Below, piece by piece: positions 9,464 to 19,428 of a stretch of 49,212 nt of DNA. Below the pieces are notes generated by a model. That model searched no databases, was not told where the DNA came from, and saw only the letters and a program-made list of their open reading frames with translations. A program made the translations under genes and the position numbers. Each line of letters begins with the position of its first letter. The stretch's first letter is position 1. The stretch lies in contig PLGI01000095.1 of assembly GCA_003139775.1 (NCBI GenBank), positions 1 through 49,212 on the forward strand. The letters are read 5' to 3'. Source of the DNA: Syntrophaceae bacterium. GTDB lineage: Bacteria > Desulfobacterota > Syntrophia > Syntrophales > Smithellaceae.

Positions 9464-11419
9464 TTAAACATTCCAGATGAATATCACACCGCTGGTGGGG
9501 AAAATCCATTCCTTGTCAGATATCTTTATGCCGATGGATTTACCTTTACGTTCTGATATGGCAGGTTGGGGATGCCTTCCGGCAAAAAAGCTCGATTCCC
9601 TGACGTTTTTTAATTTAGCCTTTTCGTAATTGAAGTTAATATCCACGCCTCTTGTGGGATAAATAAGATAAACAGGAAAGATTTTATTATGTTTTGCCTG
9701 TTTAGTGGCAATTTCTATTTCAATCTTGACTTCGCTGTTTATCTTTTTCTTTAGCGCTTCATTGCCGCACCAAACTTCGTAGCCGCGCTTTGTCTTTTTT
9801 GTTTCGATAATAGGAATTTCTTCATTGTCAATACGCACTCGCTCGACGGTAAAATCACGCTCCATGACCAAATCTTTGCCGTTGCTCAGAAGCCAGCGGT
9901 ATTCGCAGAGCGGGTCTTCAAACAATGCGGCTAATTGTGAATTATTCAGGGCGCAGCCGATCATGAAAATATTGTTTCTGATCGTTTTTTTGTATTCGAC
10001 GTGAGTGCTGACGCGAAAATAATCTTTGGAAGGTGCGGCAATTTTTTCCGCTTTCGGCAATTGCGCTACGCGAATATTGTAGCGGAAGCAGGAACGCAAT
10101 TCGAGCTGGCGGTCTTCCTTGCCGAAGAGCGTTTCAAACATTTCGTAATAAATGGCGTTGCCCAGTTCCTCGTCACGCGCGCGTGTTTGAAGGCAATGAC
10201 GGATAATATTGTCAATGCGGGAGATGGATTTTTCTTCATCCGGAATAAATATCCGCCGCAGCCGGGGCTCAACAGCATCGGTTTTTCCTTTTTGCAGAAA
10301 AACACGGGGCGCCCTTTTTCCTAAGGCACAGAGGACTTCATAGCTGATGGTTTTGGCCTTGGCGGCAATTTCATTGGCGCTGATGTATTCTTTCCCTTGC
10401 CTGCCCAAAAGAACGACTTCATCACCAACCTTGCAATTGGGAATATGGGTAACATCAATCGTGCACAGATCCATAGAAATCCTTCCGACAATGGGCGCCC
10501 GCTTGCCGCGGATTAAAGCCTCGCCTTGATTGGAAAGAATAAAGCCGTAACCGTCTCCGTAACCTACGGGGATAGTCGCAATGCGTGTTTTTCTGCTGGT
10601 AATGTATGTGCTACCGTAGCCGATACCGTAGCCTTCAGGAAAATCCTTCAGTAAAACAATGCTGGTTTTAAACGACATTACCGGGGAAAGCCTGGCTTTG
10701 GATTCGTTTACCGGTGATGGATAAATGCCGTAAGTCATAATTCCCGGACGCGCCATGTTCAATTTAAATTCGGGATAGTTTAAAATCGCGCCGCTGTTTT
10801 CCATGTGCCGGATAGGTATGGTTATGTTCACGCGTTTAAGCCGAGCAAGCAAATCGTGAAACAATTGCCCTTGATTTTTATTGTAAGGAGTAACGACTTC
10901 GCTGGAGGCAAAGTGGCTGAAAATTCCCTCCAGCGTAATATTGGGCAATTTGGATATTTTACGTATAAATTTCAGCACTTCGCTGTGCATGATTCCGCCG
11001 CGTCCCATACCGGTGTCAACTTCAATATGTACAGGCAGTTTATGGCCGGAATTTTCCAGTGCTTTATGCAGCTTTTTCGCAAAAGCCGCGTCCGAAACTG
11101 ATGGGGTAAGGTTGTATTTGATTATTTGTTCGATTTCGGCCACGGTTGACGGCCCTAAAATTACAATGGGCGCTTCGATGCCGCTTATTCTAAGCTGAAC
11201 GCCTTCATCGGCATTGGCCACTCCCAGCATCCGTGCGCCGTTTTTTAAGGCGATGTTGGAAATTTCTATGGCGCCGTGCCCATAAGCATCAGCCTTGACG
11301 ACCTGCATAAAATCAACTTGCGGCCCGATCAATCTTTTTATTTCTTTCAGATTACCAATAAAATTATCAAGATCAACTTCGACCCAACTTCGATATTTTT
11401 GTTCTTTCTTTAACGCCAT
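9464..11419 (-). CDS. alr: Alanine racemase with ~270-aa C-terminal extension
   Basis: VVKADAYGHGA (PLP Lys), EVDTGMGRGG, VGYGDGYG, VGRISMDLCTIDVT; residues after ~375 are outside the Alr fold. Confidence 0.9.
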   Translation of the reverse strand: MALKKEQKYRSWVEVDLDNFIGNLKEIKRLIGPQVDFMQVVKADAYGHGAIEISNIALKNGARMLGVANADEGVQLRISGIEAPIVILGPSTVAEIEQIIKYNLTPSVSDAAFAKKLHKALENSGHKLPVHIEVDTGMGRGGIMHSEVLKFIRKISKLPNITLEGIFSHFASSEVVTPYNKNQGQLFHDLLARLKRVNITIPIRHMENSGAILNYPEFKLNMARPGIMTYGIYPSPVNESKARLSPVMSFKTSIVLLKDFPEGYGIGYGSTYITSRKTRIATIPVGYGDGYGFILSNQGEALIRGKRAPIVGRISMDLCTIDVTHIPNCKVGDEVVLLGRQGKEYISANEIAAKAKTISYEVLCALGKRAPRVFLQKGKTDAVEPRLRRIFIPDEEKSISRIDNIIRHCLQTRARDEELGNAIYYEMFETLFGKEDRQLELRSCFRYNIRVAQLPKAEKIAAPSKDYFRVSTHVEYKKTIRNNIFMIGCALNNSQLAALFEDPLCEYRWLLSNGKDLVMERDFTVERVRIDNEEIPIIETKKTKRGYEVWCGNEALKKKINSEVKIEIEIATKQAKHNKIFPVYLIYPTRGVDINFNYEKAKLKNVRESSFFAGRHPQPAISERKGKSIGIKISDKEWIFPTSGVIFIWNV

Positions 11420-11573
11420 GTTTGCGATAATATCAAACCGTTGATGAAAGTCAAGCTGTCTATATTTTTCAAAAAAACAGCAATTTATGCTTGATAAAAT
11501 TATATTTTTGATTAGAATAAAAAAACACTGGAGGGTGAATATTTAAACCCCTTACAACGAGGAGGAAAAACCG

Positions 11574-11873
11574 ATGGCGAAAGTAAAGGCTGGAGATGTT
11601 CTGAATTGTGAAGTATGTGGACTTGCCGTAATAGTAGACGAGGAATGCGGTTGTGCTACAATTGACCTTATTTGTTGTGAAGAGCCGATGGTCAATACGG
11701 GTGTGTCAAAAATAAAGAAAATACAGGCTGCAGCCGCGCCGAAAAAAAAGGCGGTAGTGAAAAAAGTAAAAGTGGCAAAGAAAAAAACACCAGTGACGAA
11801 AAAGAAACCTGTAAAGAAAATTGTAAAAAAGATTGCAAAGAAGATTGTAAAAAAAGCAGCAAAAAAGAAATAA
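11574..11873 (+). CDS. Desulforedoxin-like domain fused to Lys-rich histone-H1-like tail
   Basis: LNCEVCGLAVIVDEECGCATIDLICCEEPM then KKKAVVKKVKVAKKKTPVTKKKPVKKIVKKIAKKIVKKAAKKK; RBS GAGGAGG. Confidence 0.75.
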   Translation: MAKVKAGDVLNCEVCGLAVIVDEECGCATIDLICCEEPMVNTGVSKIKKIQAAAAPKKKAVVKKVKVAKKKTPVTKKKPVKKIVKKIAKKIVKKAAKKK

Positions 11874-11896
11874 GTAATTGTGGGCTGTTCACTAAT

Positions 11897-12005
11897 GTTC
11901 AGATGCAAGGCGCGCAAAAAAACGAGCCGCGAGGCGTATTTAGATATACGTCGAGCGGTGCGGTTTGCAGCGCAACACAGCTGATGAGCGTTTTTCAACA
12001 ACCCC
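11897..12005. repeat. Intergenic repeat-like block (CAAGGCGCGC...GAGGCGTATTTAGATATACGTCGAGC)
   Basis: CGTAT...ATACG palindrome and GAGGCGTAT core shared with F3 copies. Confidence 0.45.
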
Positions 12006-12207
12006 ATTCTCTGAAAGTTAAATCTTACATTTAATAAAGTACCATTAGAAGCGGGACTCTATTAAATATATGTTTTTACCAAAACTGCCCATCTCATATA
12101 ACCATTTGCACAAAAGCCAAGCCGGGAAACCCGCCTCCGGCACGTATGTTCGGGACTTGAAAAATTACGCGAATTCTGATTAATCTGTTTTTCGAAGGGG
12201 TTCCAAC

Positions 12208-15200
12208 ATGACAACGAAAAATAGTCCAAATGAAAAAAAAGAGGAATTGGGTTCGTCCGCTCTTAAAGTGAATTTGGAAAGGACAGCCGTAACCATAGAA
12301 ATACCGGAGCAATATGCGCCTCTGCTTCAGGTTGTGGCCGGCCATTATGGCCTGCAGAAAAAGACCAGTGAACTGCTGACGGAGCTAAACCATCCTTTAG
12401 TTAACTGGGAATATGTTCTGAAAGAACTGAAAGCCATTTCCATCGGAGATTTCTATATTTACAATAATCATCAAGATGGGTTGTCCGCTCTTTCCATGAT
12501 GCTGCGTATTTACTTCGACGTTATCAAATCGGCATCAAATAAGGACATTAAGGACAGCGCGATACACTATCTGTTCGATTATATTGACACGATACTTACT
12601 CAGAGCAACGAATTTCTCCCGCGAAACTTATTTCTATTTTCAGAAATCACCGAATCACTCATTAATATTGCGGATGGGGATGCGATTGTCTTCAAGAAAT
12701 GTTCGACGTACCTCAAAAGAATCATCAAGAGCATTACAGAGAACAACATAGATATTCACACGCCCCTGTTCGATAGTTTGGTCTACAGGATGTTTAAAAT
12801 TACATATCAATTCTGGCTAACTCAACCCGACCCCTTCGAGTGGTTTACGAAAGTAGAAGGAGAGACGGAGGAATCAATCAACGCTTACAGACAATTCATC
12901 CAGCCCCTGAGCCATCAGCATCTCCAATCCCTGCTCGAAGGGTTGGAAGCCCTTCGCCCGGACAAGCTGGAGGCAAGCGGGGACAAAATAAAAAGGTACA
13001 TTGATATGCCGGATTATTTTCAGATAGTAAATGGCTATTTGCTGGCCGCTGATCTATTGGAAAAGTCGGAAGCACATCAAGGCCGTCAGCATCTGGCTAA
13101 ACTGGGTTTCCTTTTTAACATAATGGATATTCCCAGCCTTGCCGATATCCATGCCAGCGCCCTGCGGGAAATCAATCATGCTCTCAACAAGGTTTTCCAG
13201 GAAGAAAAAAAGGAAAACATGAACGACTTTGTGCGTAAGGTATTCGGCTTTCTAAAAAAGAGCAAATCCCAATATGAATTCAGCATGGCAATTTTTGACT
13301 GCATCACGACGACGGCGAAGGAAGTTTTTGCGCAAAACAGCCATCCTCTTGTGGATACATTTATCGATGAACTGATTGCTTACGGTTTTCAATATCCGGA
13401 GATTAAAGGCTCAACCACGGAATGGCAGGTTAAAGTCAATCCCGCCCATATCACCAATATACGGTCATGGCTTGAGATTATCGGTATGAAGCCCCGACGG
13501 ACAAAAAGGTTGATTTCAGCCCTGATCATCAATTTGAAAATCGGGGGTATTTTTGTTCGGGATACAGATCTCATCCAGAAAAATATTTCCGCGCTGCTCA
13601 ATACCGATATCGCGCCGGCGTACAGTCTGATAAAACAGCTCCTCAGAATCTTTCCGGTCTACTTCAGCGAAATCGGCGCCGAAGGCGAATTGCGGGATAT
13701 CTCCACCAAGGTTGATGAGCTTTCTTCCCGTAACGACAAGCTTGTATACTTCTTTCGGAAGCAATCCCACGTTGAGAGTAACAGTCTGCTCGTGAAATTT
13801 ATTGAGGACATTTTCCAATACTGGCGCTCTGGTGACAAGGAGTTTCTCCGCGTACATCTCCCCGACGAGGTGTATGAGCAAGTGGTGAACTCCGGAGAAT
13901 ATTTCGACGGAATGCACAAAGCGTTTAAATATTTCTTTACGAAGGTTAATAATGATCCCCTGGATTTTCTCGAATGGGACAAAGAAAGAGTGTACAAGGA
14001 ACTCCGTCATGTAAAAGGTCTTAATGACAGAGATCAGGAGCGGATCCAAATCATGATCCGCATTTACCAGTTGATCTATAAAAAATACTATCCTCAGTAT
14101 ATCGATTTATTGAAAGATTTGGAATCAGTCAATGCGTTTCCCCAAACTGATATTACCTCTTTGAAACGCTCTCTGGACATAAAGGATTATTACCGGAGTC
14201 TTACAATTATACTAAAATTTTTGTCCATATTGAAAGCAACGATTCTTTCTCCCCAGAAGACGCAGTTTTATGAGAACATATATTACAAGAGGCACATAGC
14301 GGCAGGCATTCCGTCAATGTACGGAAACTACCATGAGAAGAAATTTGAGGCCGTTGGTTTATCTCTGAGACTGGAAACCTTATCCACTATGCTTTTTGAG
14401 GAGTTGATTCAATCATTTAATCTCAAATTCATTACCAAACAAACCATTACAAAGATTCATAGATATCTGTGGCTCTATATCAGCGCCCTGGAAATTGAAG
14501 GTATTTCCACGGAAGGACTGGCCGCTAAAGTCAAATACGTAACGCACGCCCTGCCGGTAAAACAGTTTTCCACAGACCAATACATAGACATCTTCCGTTT
14601 TATCTCCAAAGATATTCAGGATATTGTTCATAATTATTACATTGACGCCCACAGCTTCAACTTGTCTGTTATTATCGGGCAGGTTTACCAGCAAGACGCT
14701 GAAGCTGATAAAAAATCAGAGCAGAAAAAATATGAAAAATCCGTCTATCAGCACTCGGAAAATTTTATCAGAGGGATGATATCTTCGGCCTTCGGTCTTC
14801 AGGTGTTGGACAATTTTGTTAATGCAGTAATCAAAACTCTGAATTCCGAGTCGGAAAAGTTTAAGGATAACAAACAGATTCTCAACGTCCTCATGGCCTA
14901 CAATCCGGAGTTGACTGTTGCATCCTTTTACAGAAAGAATAAAAGGTTGGATAATCAAATATTCCTCGGGAACAAGGGATATTTTCTCAAAGAGATGGTA
15001 TCTTTTGGTTTTAATGTGCCTCCCGGATTTATCATCACCACGGAAGTATTCAGAGGATATGATGCGGTCTATGGCTATAAGTATATTTTTGATGACCTCG
15101 TTGTCCGGGTAAACAAAGAGATAGTCGCGCTGGAGAAGATAACGGGCCGTAAATTCGGTGATCGCCGCAATCCCTTGCTGTTATCAGTACGAAGCGGCGC

Positions 15201-16422
15201 CACGGTCTCTCTGCCCGGCATGATGAAATCTTTTTTAAATGTGGGTATTAACGAATCCATAGCGGAAAATCTCAGCACAAAGGAAAACTTTCAGTGGGCG
15301 GCCTGGGACTCGTATCGCCGGTTTTTACAGACATGGGGCATGTTCCAGGGGCTGAATCGTAATTATTTCGATGCAATAATCGATGAATTCAAACAAAAAC
15401 ATGACATAGAAAGAAAGATAAAGTTTCTTCCCGACCAAATGAAACAGATTGCCCTTTCCTATAAGAAAGGAATAACGGACAGTGGCATTATACTCAAAGA
15501 TAAACCCCTGGAACAGTTACGGCACGCCATTCTCCAGGTTTTTGACTCGTGGTATTCGGAACAGGCGGAAATCTATCGCCATCAGATGCATCTCTCCGAT
15601 AAATGGGGAACAGCCGTGATTGTACAGGCAATGGTCTTTGGAAACCTCAATGAGCAATCCGGGTCAGGGGTTATTTTTACCCGCGAACCAAAAAGCTCAT
15701 CATCCGATGTGACCCTTTACGGAGATTTCATATTTGGTGTTCAGGGAGATGATATTGTTTCCGGTCTGGCGGAGACGTATTCTATTTCGGAGCGGCAGCG
15801 CATGGCAGAACGCAGATATTCAGAAATATCTCTGGAAGCAAAATTCCCGGAGATTTACGCTGAACTGGTAAGGATTGCTGAAATCCTGATTTATGAGAAA
15901 GGTTTCAACCATCAGGAGATTGAATTTACCTTTGAAGGTCCAACCAGCGATAAATTGTATATACTGCAAACGCGGGATATGAATCCAATAAAGACAAAAA
16001 AATGGAGGCGTTTTAAGGATACCAAGACCTTACAATCAGCCGTGCTGGGAACAGGAATAGGCGTGAACGGCGGCGCTCTTTGCGGCAGAGCGGTCTATTC
16101 AGAATCGGACATTAAACGTTTCCGCAAAGCTGAACCGGAAACGCCTCTCATTCTGGTGCGCCCTGATACTGTTCCTGATGATGTTGGAGTCTTGCTGCAA
16201 GTTGAAGGACTTTTGACCGCCAAAGGCGGAAGCACTTCGCATGCCGCGGTAACAATCCCGCAACTCAACAAAGTCGGAGTTGTCGGTTTCAGTAAACTAA
16301 AGGTTTATGAGGTTGATGAATACGCAACAATAGAAGACCATGCAATCAAAGCAGGAGACTTCATCAGTATAGACGGTTGGAGCGGCACGGTATACTCAGG
16401 ACAACATGAAAGCGAGGTTTAA
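12208..16422 (+). CDS. PEP-synthase/PPDK-like dikinase: ~900-aa N-terminal region + nucleotide-binding domain + phosphohistidine domain; no PEP/pyruvate TIM barrel
   Basis: LGNKGYFLKEMVSFGFNVPPGFIITTEVF, LLSVRSGATVSLPGMMKSFLNVG, VIFTREPKSS, LTAKGGSTSHAAVTIPQLNKVGVVG near the C-terminus. Confidence 0.8.
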   Translation: MTTKNSPNEKKEELGSSALKVNLERTAVTIEIPEQYAPLLQVVAGHYGLQKKTSELLTELNHPLVNWEYVLKELKAISIGDFYIYNNHQDGLSALSMMLRIYFDVIKSASNKDIKDSAIHYLFDYIDTILTQSNEFLPRNLFLFSEITESLINIADGDAIVFKKCSTYLKRIIKSITENNIDIHTPLFDSLVYRMFKITYQFWLTQPDPFEWFTKVEGETEESINAYRQFIQPLSHQHLQSLLEGLEALRPDKLEASGDKIKRYIDMPDYFQIVNGYLLAADLLEKSEAHQGRQHLAKLGFLFNIMDIPSLADIHASALREINHALNKVFQEEKKENMNDFVRKVFGFLKKSKSQYEFSMAIFDCITTTAKEVFAQNSHPLVDTFIDELIAYGFQYPEIKGSTTEWQVKVNPAHITNIRSWLEIIGMKPRRTKRLISALIINLKIGGIFVRDTDLIQKNISALLNTDIAPAYSLIKQLLRIFPVYFSEIGAEGELRDISTKVDELSSRNDKLVYFFRKQSHVESNSLLVKFIEDIFQYWRSGDKEFLRVHLPDEVYEQVVNSGEYFDGMHKAFKYFFTKVNNDPLDFLEWDKERVYKELRHVKGLNDRDQERIQIMIRIYQLIYKKYYPQYIDLLKDLESVNAFPQTDITSLKRSLDIKDYYRSLTIILKFLSILKATILSPQKTQFYENIYYKRHIAAGIPSMYGNYHEKKFEAVGLSLRLETLSTMLFEELIQSFNLKFITKQTITKIHRYLWLYISALEIEGISTEGLAAKVKYVTHALPVKQFSTDQYIDIFRFISKDIQDIVHNYYIDAHSFNLSVIIGQVYQQDAEADKKSEQKKYEKSVYQHSENFIRGMISSAFGLQVLDNFVNAVIKTLNSESEKFKDNKQILNVLMAYNPELTVASFYRKNKRLDNQIFLGNKGYFLKEMVSFGFNVPPGFIITTEVFRGYDAVYGYKYIFDDLVVRVNKEIVALEKITGRKFGDRRNPLLLSVRSGATVSLPGMMKSFLNVGINESIAENLSTKENFQWAAWDSYRRFLQTWGMFQGLNRNYFDAIIDEFKQKHDIERKIKFLPDQMKQIALSYKKGITDSGIILKDKPLEQLRHAILQVFDSWYSEQAEIYRHQMHLSDKWGTAVIVQAMVFGNLNEQSGSGVIFTREPKSSSSDVTLYGDFIFGVQGDDIVSGLAETYSISERQRMAERRYSEISLEAKFPEIYAELVRIAEILIYEKGFNHQEIEFTFEGPTSDKLYILQTRDMNPIKTKKWRRFKDTKTLQSAVLGTGIGVNGGALCGRAVYSESDIKRFRKAEPETPLILVRPDTVPDDVGVLLQVEGLLTAKGGSTSHAAVTIPQLNKVGVVGFSKLKVYEVDEYATIEDHAIKAGDFISIDGWSGTVYSGQHESEV

Positions 16423-16480
16423 TCTCTATGGGTTAAATTCCCCGTCGCTTGCGACGAAGAAATAATTATAATACAAAAAG

Positions 16481-16575
16481 ATACCCCGCTGCTTGCGGCG
16501 GGGTTGTTCATTTGAACGCGTGATATAAAAAATTTAACTCGCAGCCGCGAGCAGCAGCTGCGAGTTAAAAACTAA
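16481..16575. terminator. Strong hairpins between convergent genes
   Basis: CCCCGCtgcttGCGGGG-type stem (TACCCCGCTGCTTGCGGCGGGGTTGTT) and AACTCGCAGC...GCTGCGAGTT. Confidence 0.55.
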
Positions 16576-16592
16576 CCCTACACTAATTTCTC

Positions 16593-17870
16593 TTATAAAA
16601 TATTTTTATGAACGTAGACGGTAAGATCTCCCATCCTGTTTACGTAACTTCCATATTCATTGTCATACCAGCCGAATATCTTTGCCGCAACAACAGGCAC
16701 TTTCATTAAATTCTCGGGAAATGCCTTCATCAGGTCAGCGGGCAAGTTGGGAATATGAGAAAGATCCAGATTAATAAAGGCAGTTCGTGTGTGATTAAAC
16801 TGACCTTCAATGATTACCGCCGCATCCACGCCGAAAAGATCGGTGGGTACATTTTGTTCCATTGTAAATTTTATTAAGTGGTCAGGATTATTTTGCGCCG
16901 CTTTTTCATAAATTTCGTTGACCATTTTTGTATTGATGGCTATTGCCGCGCCTTGTTTATTAGTGCGGGTCTGAAAAGTCGCATTGAGAACGATCAGGGA
17001 CATGGTGCTGGTGGGCACTCTGATTGAATCCGCCATAAAACCAATGTGCTGTACCTCCGGAATTACATCTATCAAAGCCTTGGCGGCATTCGTGGATGTC
17101 AGGATGATATTATTCAGAATGCTCCTGTTTTTTCTCAGGTCCTTTTCGCCCGCTTTGGGAACGCTGTCCAACACGCTCTGGGTATTGGTAACCGCGTGAA
17201 TGGTCGACATGGAGGCCGTAAGAATATTGTTTGTTTCCTCGTTTTCCAGAAGCGGTTTAATCATATGGGCAAGCCCCGTTGTTGTGCAGGACGCGGCGGA
17301 AACAATCAGATGTTTCTTCGGATCGAAAGCGGTATGATTTATTCCGTAAATCAAAGTAACAGCGTCATCCGGTGTGGAAAATGCTTTGTTCTTTATCTTG
17401 AAGGGGGAAGAGTTGATGACTACCTTTGCTCCTCCGTGTAAATGTCCTCGAATAGAACCGCTTTTATTATCCGAAGCAATGGTCGGGTCCTTAAATTTTC
17501 CTGTGCATTCCATAACGATGTCCGCACCGTATTGTTTCCAGGGAATTTCGGCTGGATTTCTTGCTTCGCGCAGTACCGTGACAGGAATTCCATCAATTAG
17601 CATTTTGCCTTTCTTTTCGTCTATAATCTGAATGAGGCGTTCTGATTTTATGCCATAGAGAAATCTGTGCATCAACCCGTAGGTCGAATCTTTTTCAATC
17701 GTTTGGGCGATGGCATCCATGCCGGTGCCTGCTTCCCGTCCCAGATTAACAAAAATTTCCTTAAAATATTTCCTGCCGATATGGTGCCATAGAGTTAGTT
17801 TTCCGATTCTGCCTAAACTGTTGATACCAAGTACCGGTGGCCTATTTTCAAATACCTGAACTTTTGCCAT
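16593..17870 (-). CDS. Divergent GAPDH-like dehydrogenase (425 aa)
   Basis: GINSLGRIGKLTLW; SAASCTTTGLAHMIKPLL; STIHAVTNTQ; WYDNEYGSYVNRMGDL. Confidence 0.82.
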   Translation of the reverse strand: MAKVQVFENRPPVLGINSLGRIGKLTLWHHIGRKYFKEIFVNLGREAGTGMDAIAQTIEKDSTYGLMHRFLYGIKSERLIQIIDEKKGKMLIDGIPVTVLREARNPAEIPWKQYGADIVMECTGKFKDPTIASDNKSGSIRGHLHGGAKVVINSSPFKIKNKAFSTPDDAVTLIYGINHTAFDPKKHLIVSAASCTTTGLAHMIKPLLENEETNNILTASMSTIHAVTNTQSVLDSVPKAGEKDLRKNRSILNNIILTSTNAAKALIDVIPEVQHIGFMADSIRVPTSTMSLIVLNATFQTRTNKQGAAIAINTKMVNEIYEKAAQNNPDHLIKFTMEQNVPTDLFGVDAAVIIEGQFNHTRTAFINLDLSHIPNLPADLMKAFPENLMKVPVVAAKIFGWYDNEYGSYVNRMGDLTVYVHKNIL

Positions 17871-17892
17871 AATAAATTCCTCCTTTATTTGT

Positions 17893-18045
17893 AATGAGAC
17901 TCGCTAAAAACGAATGAAGTGAATACCCTGAAGGGCACCATGGGGTCACTGTAGGTTTGAAGCGTTAGTCGAATTATCCCGCAAAGCGGAGGGCATGAAT
18001 CCCAAAGCTTGCTTTGGGGTCCATGCCCGTGATCCTGTTTGTGCA
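17893..18045 (+). repeat. F1 modular palindromic element, copy v
   Basis: TAATGAGACTCGCT...AGCGTTAGTCGAATTATCCCGCAAAGCGGAGGG...CCCAAAGCTTGCTTTGGGGTCCATGCCCGTGAT. Confidence 0.88.
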
Positions 18046-18424
18046 AGAAGTAAAATGTTGGTTGGTTTTTTCTTTGATGAGTTAATGAAAAATAATGCAG
18101 AGACACCCGCAGAAGTGCGCTGAAGTTAACTTTATTTAAATACGGTTTTGTGGTGACCGGGACACACATAAACTATCTCCCTTAAAAGGTCACCACTTCT
18201 TTACAGGGAAGACGGAAAAAAGTCAATAGCATAAATGGGAAATTTTCAACTTTTCGGTTTTTGCCTCTGCGTAACTTATTTGTTTTTAGTAATAATTAAT
18301 TTATTTTGCGATTTATGCCATTTCTCAATCAAATATGAAAAAACTTATTCACACCTGCCTGAACTTCTTGCTCGTATTTGAAATGTGGAGTAATATCTGA
18401 TTAGTCCAAGGAAAGGAGAATTCA

Positions 18425-19300
18425 ATGAGACTAAATTTGTTTAGAGTGGCGCTGGTATTATTTATTTTGTTTACAGCTTCCGGCGCTGGGGCGGAAAGTT
18501 CCGTATGGGTAGTAAGTTCTTCCAAGGCAAATGTTTATCTTGCCGGCTCTTTCCATGTGCTGAGGGCATCTGATTATCCCCTGCCTGCTGAATTTATCAC
18601 AGCCTATAAGAATTCCCGCAAAATCATATTTGAAATCCCGCCCGGTGAAACGGAGAGTCCTGAATATATGGAAAAAATTCTTAGCATGGCAATTTATACT
18701 GACGGCACAACTCTCAAAGATCATATTTCATCCGCCGCTTACGCCAAAGCGGAAAAATTTTGTCAAGAACGGAACTATCCGCTGGAGCAATACAAAATTT
18801 TTAAACCGACCACGTTCGTGATGACGCTTACGTTATTAGAAATAAACAAAATCGGCGCCGATCCCCAGAAAGGGCTTGATAAATTCTTCCAAGAAAAAGC
18901 TATGCAGGATGGAAAAACTACCGGAAGTTTGGAAACAGTGGATCAGCAAATCAGCCTTCTTGCGTCAATAGACGCAAACATTGGAAGTGACCAAATCCTT
19001 GAATCTATCGAGGAACTAAAACAAATTGAAGCAATGTTGGGAGAATTTCTGGCCGTCTGGAGGAAGGGAGATGAACCGAAAATGGAAGAACTTTACATCA
19101 AAGAACTAAAGCTCTATCCCAAATTATATCAGTCCCTGATTGTTGAGAGAAACAATAAATGGATAAGGAATATCGAAGGCTGTCTCAATGGTTCAGGAAA
19201 CACTATGGTGGTTGTGGGTGCAGCGCATCTTGTCGGCGCGGACGGGTTGGTTAATTTGCTGCGCAAACGCGGTTACAAAGTGGTTAAGCTGCAGAAATAA
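18425..19300 (+). CDS. TraB/GumN family protein
   Basis: Signal peptide; VYLAGSFHVL...; VVVGAAHLVGADGLVNLLRKRGYKV. Confidence 0.82.
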   Translation: MRLNLFRVALVLFILFTASGAGAESSVWVVSSSKANVYLAGSFHVLRASDYPLPAEFITAYKNSRKIIFEIPPGETESPEYMEKILSMAIYTDGTTLKDHISSAAYAKAEKFCQERNYPLEQYKIFKPTTFVMTLTLLEINKIGADPQKGLDKFFQEKAMQDGKTTGSLETVDQQISLLASIDANIGSDQILESIEELKQIEAMLGEFLAVWRKGDEPKMEELYIKELKLYPKLYQSLIVERNNKWIRNIEGCLNGSGNTMVVVGAAHLVGADGLVNLLRKRGYKVVKLQK

Positions 19301-19340
19301 TAATCAGGCAAACCGCCCATCGTAAGAGAAAGGATATGCC

Positions 19341-19428
19341 ATGATACCATTTCGATTTCAAAGGATAACGAGGCGGCAAGCCGACGACGCAGCCAACAAA
19401 GTTAGCCAAGGAAAGCGAATTGATATGA
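19341..19428 (+). repeat. F3 MITE-like element, copy b (internally deleted)
   Basis: GATACCATTTCGATTTCAAAGGATAACGAGGCGGCAAG / CCGACGACGCAGCCAACAAAGTTAGCCAAGGAAAGCGAATTGATAT, matching both ends of copy c. Confidence 0.8.

Noticed and set aside
11897-12005. Calling this block a full member of F3
   Set aside because: Shares GAGGCGTAT/ATACG motifs but not the TATACCATT-type ends; kept only as a separate low-confidence repeat.
13516-14049. 177-aa minus-strand ORF (and other ORFs antisense to the dikinase-like gene)
   Set aside because: Antisense inside a long, motif-supported ORF.
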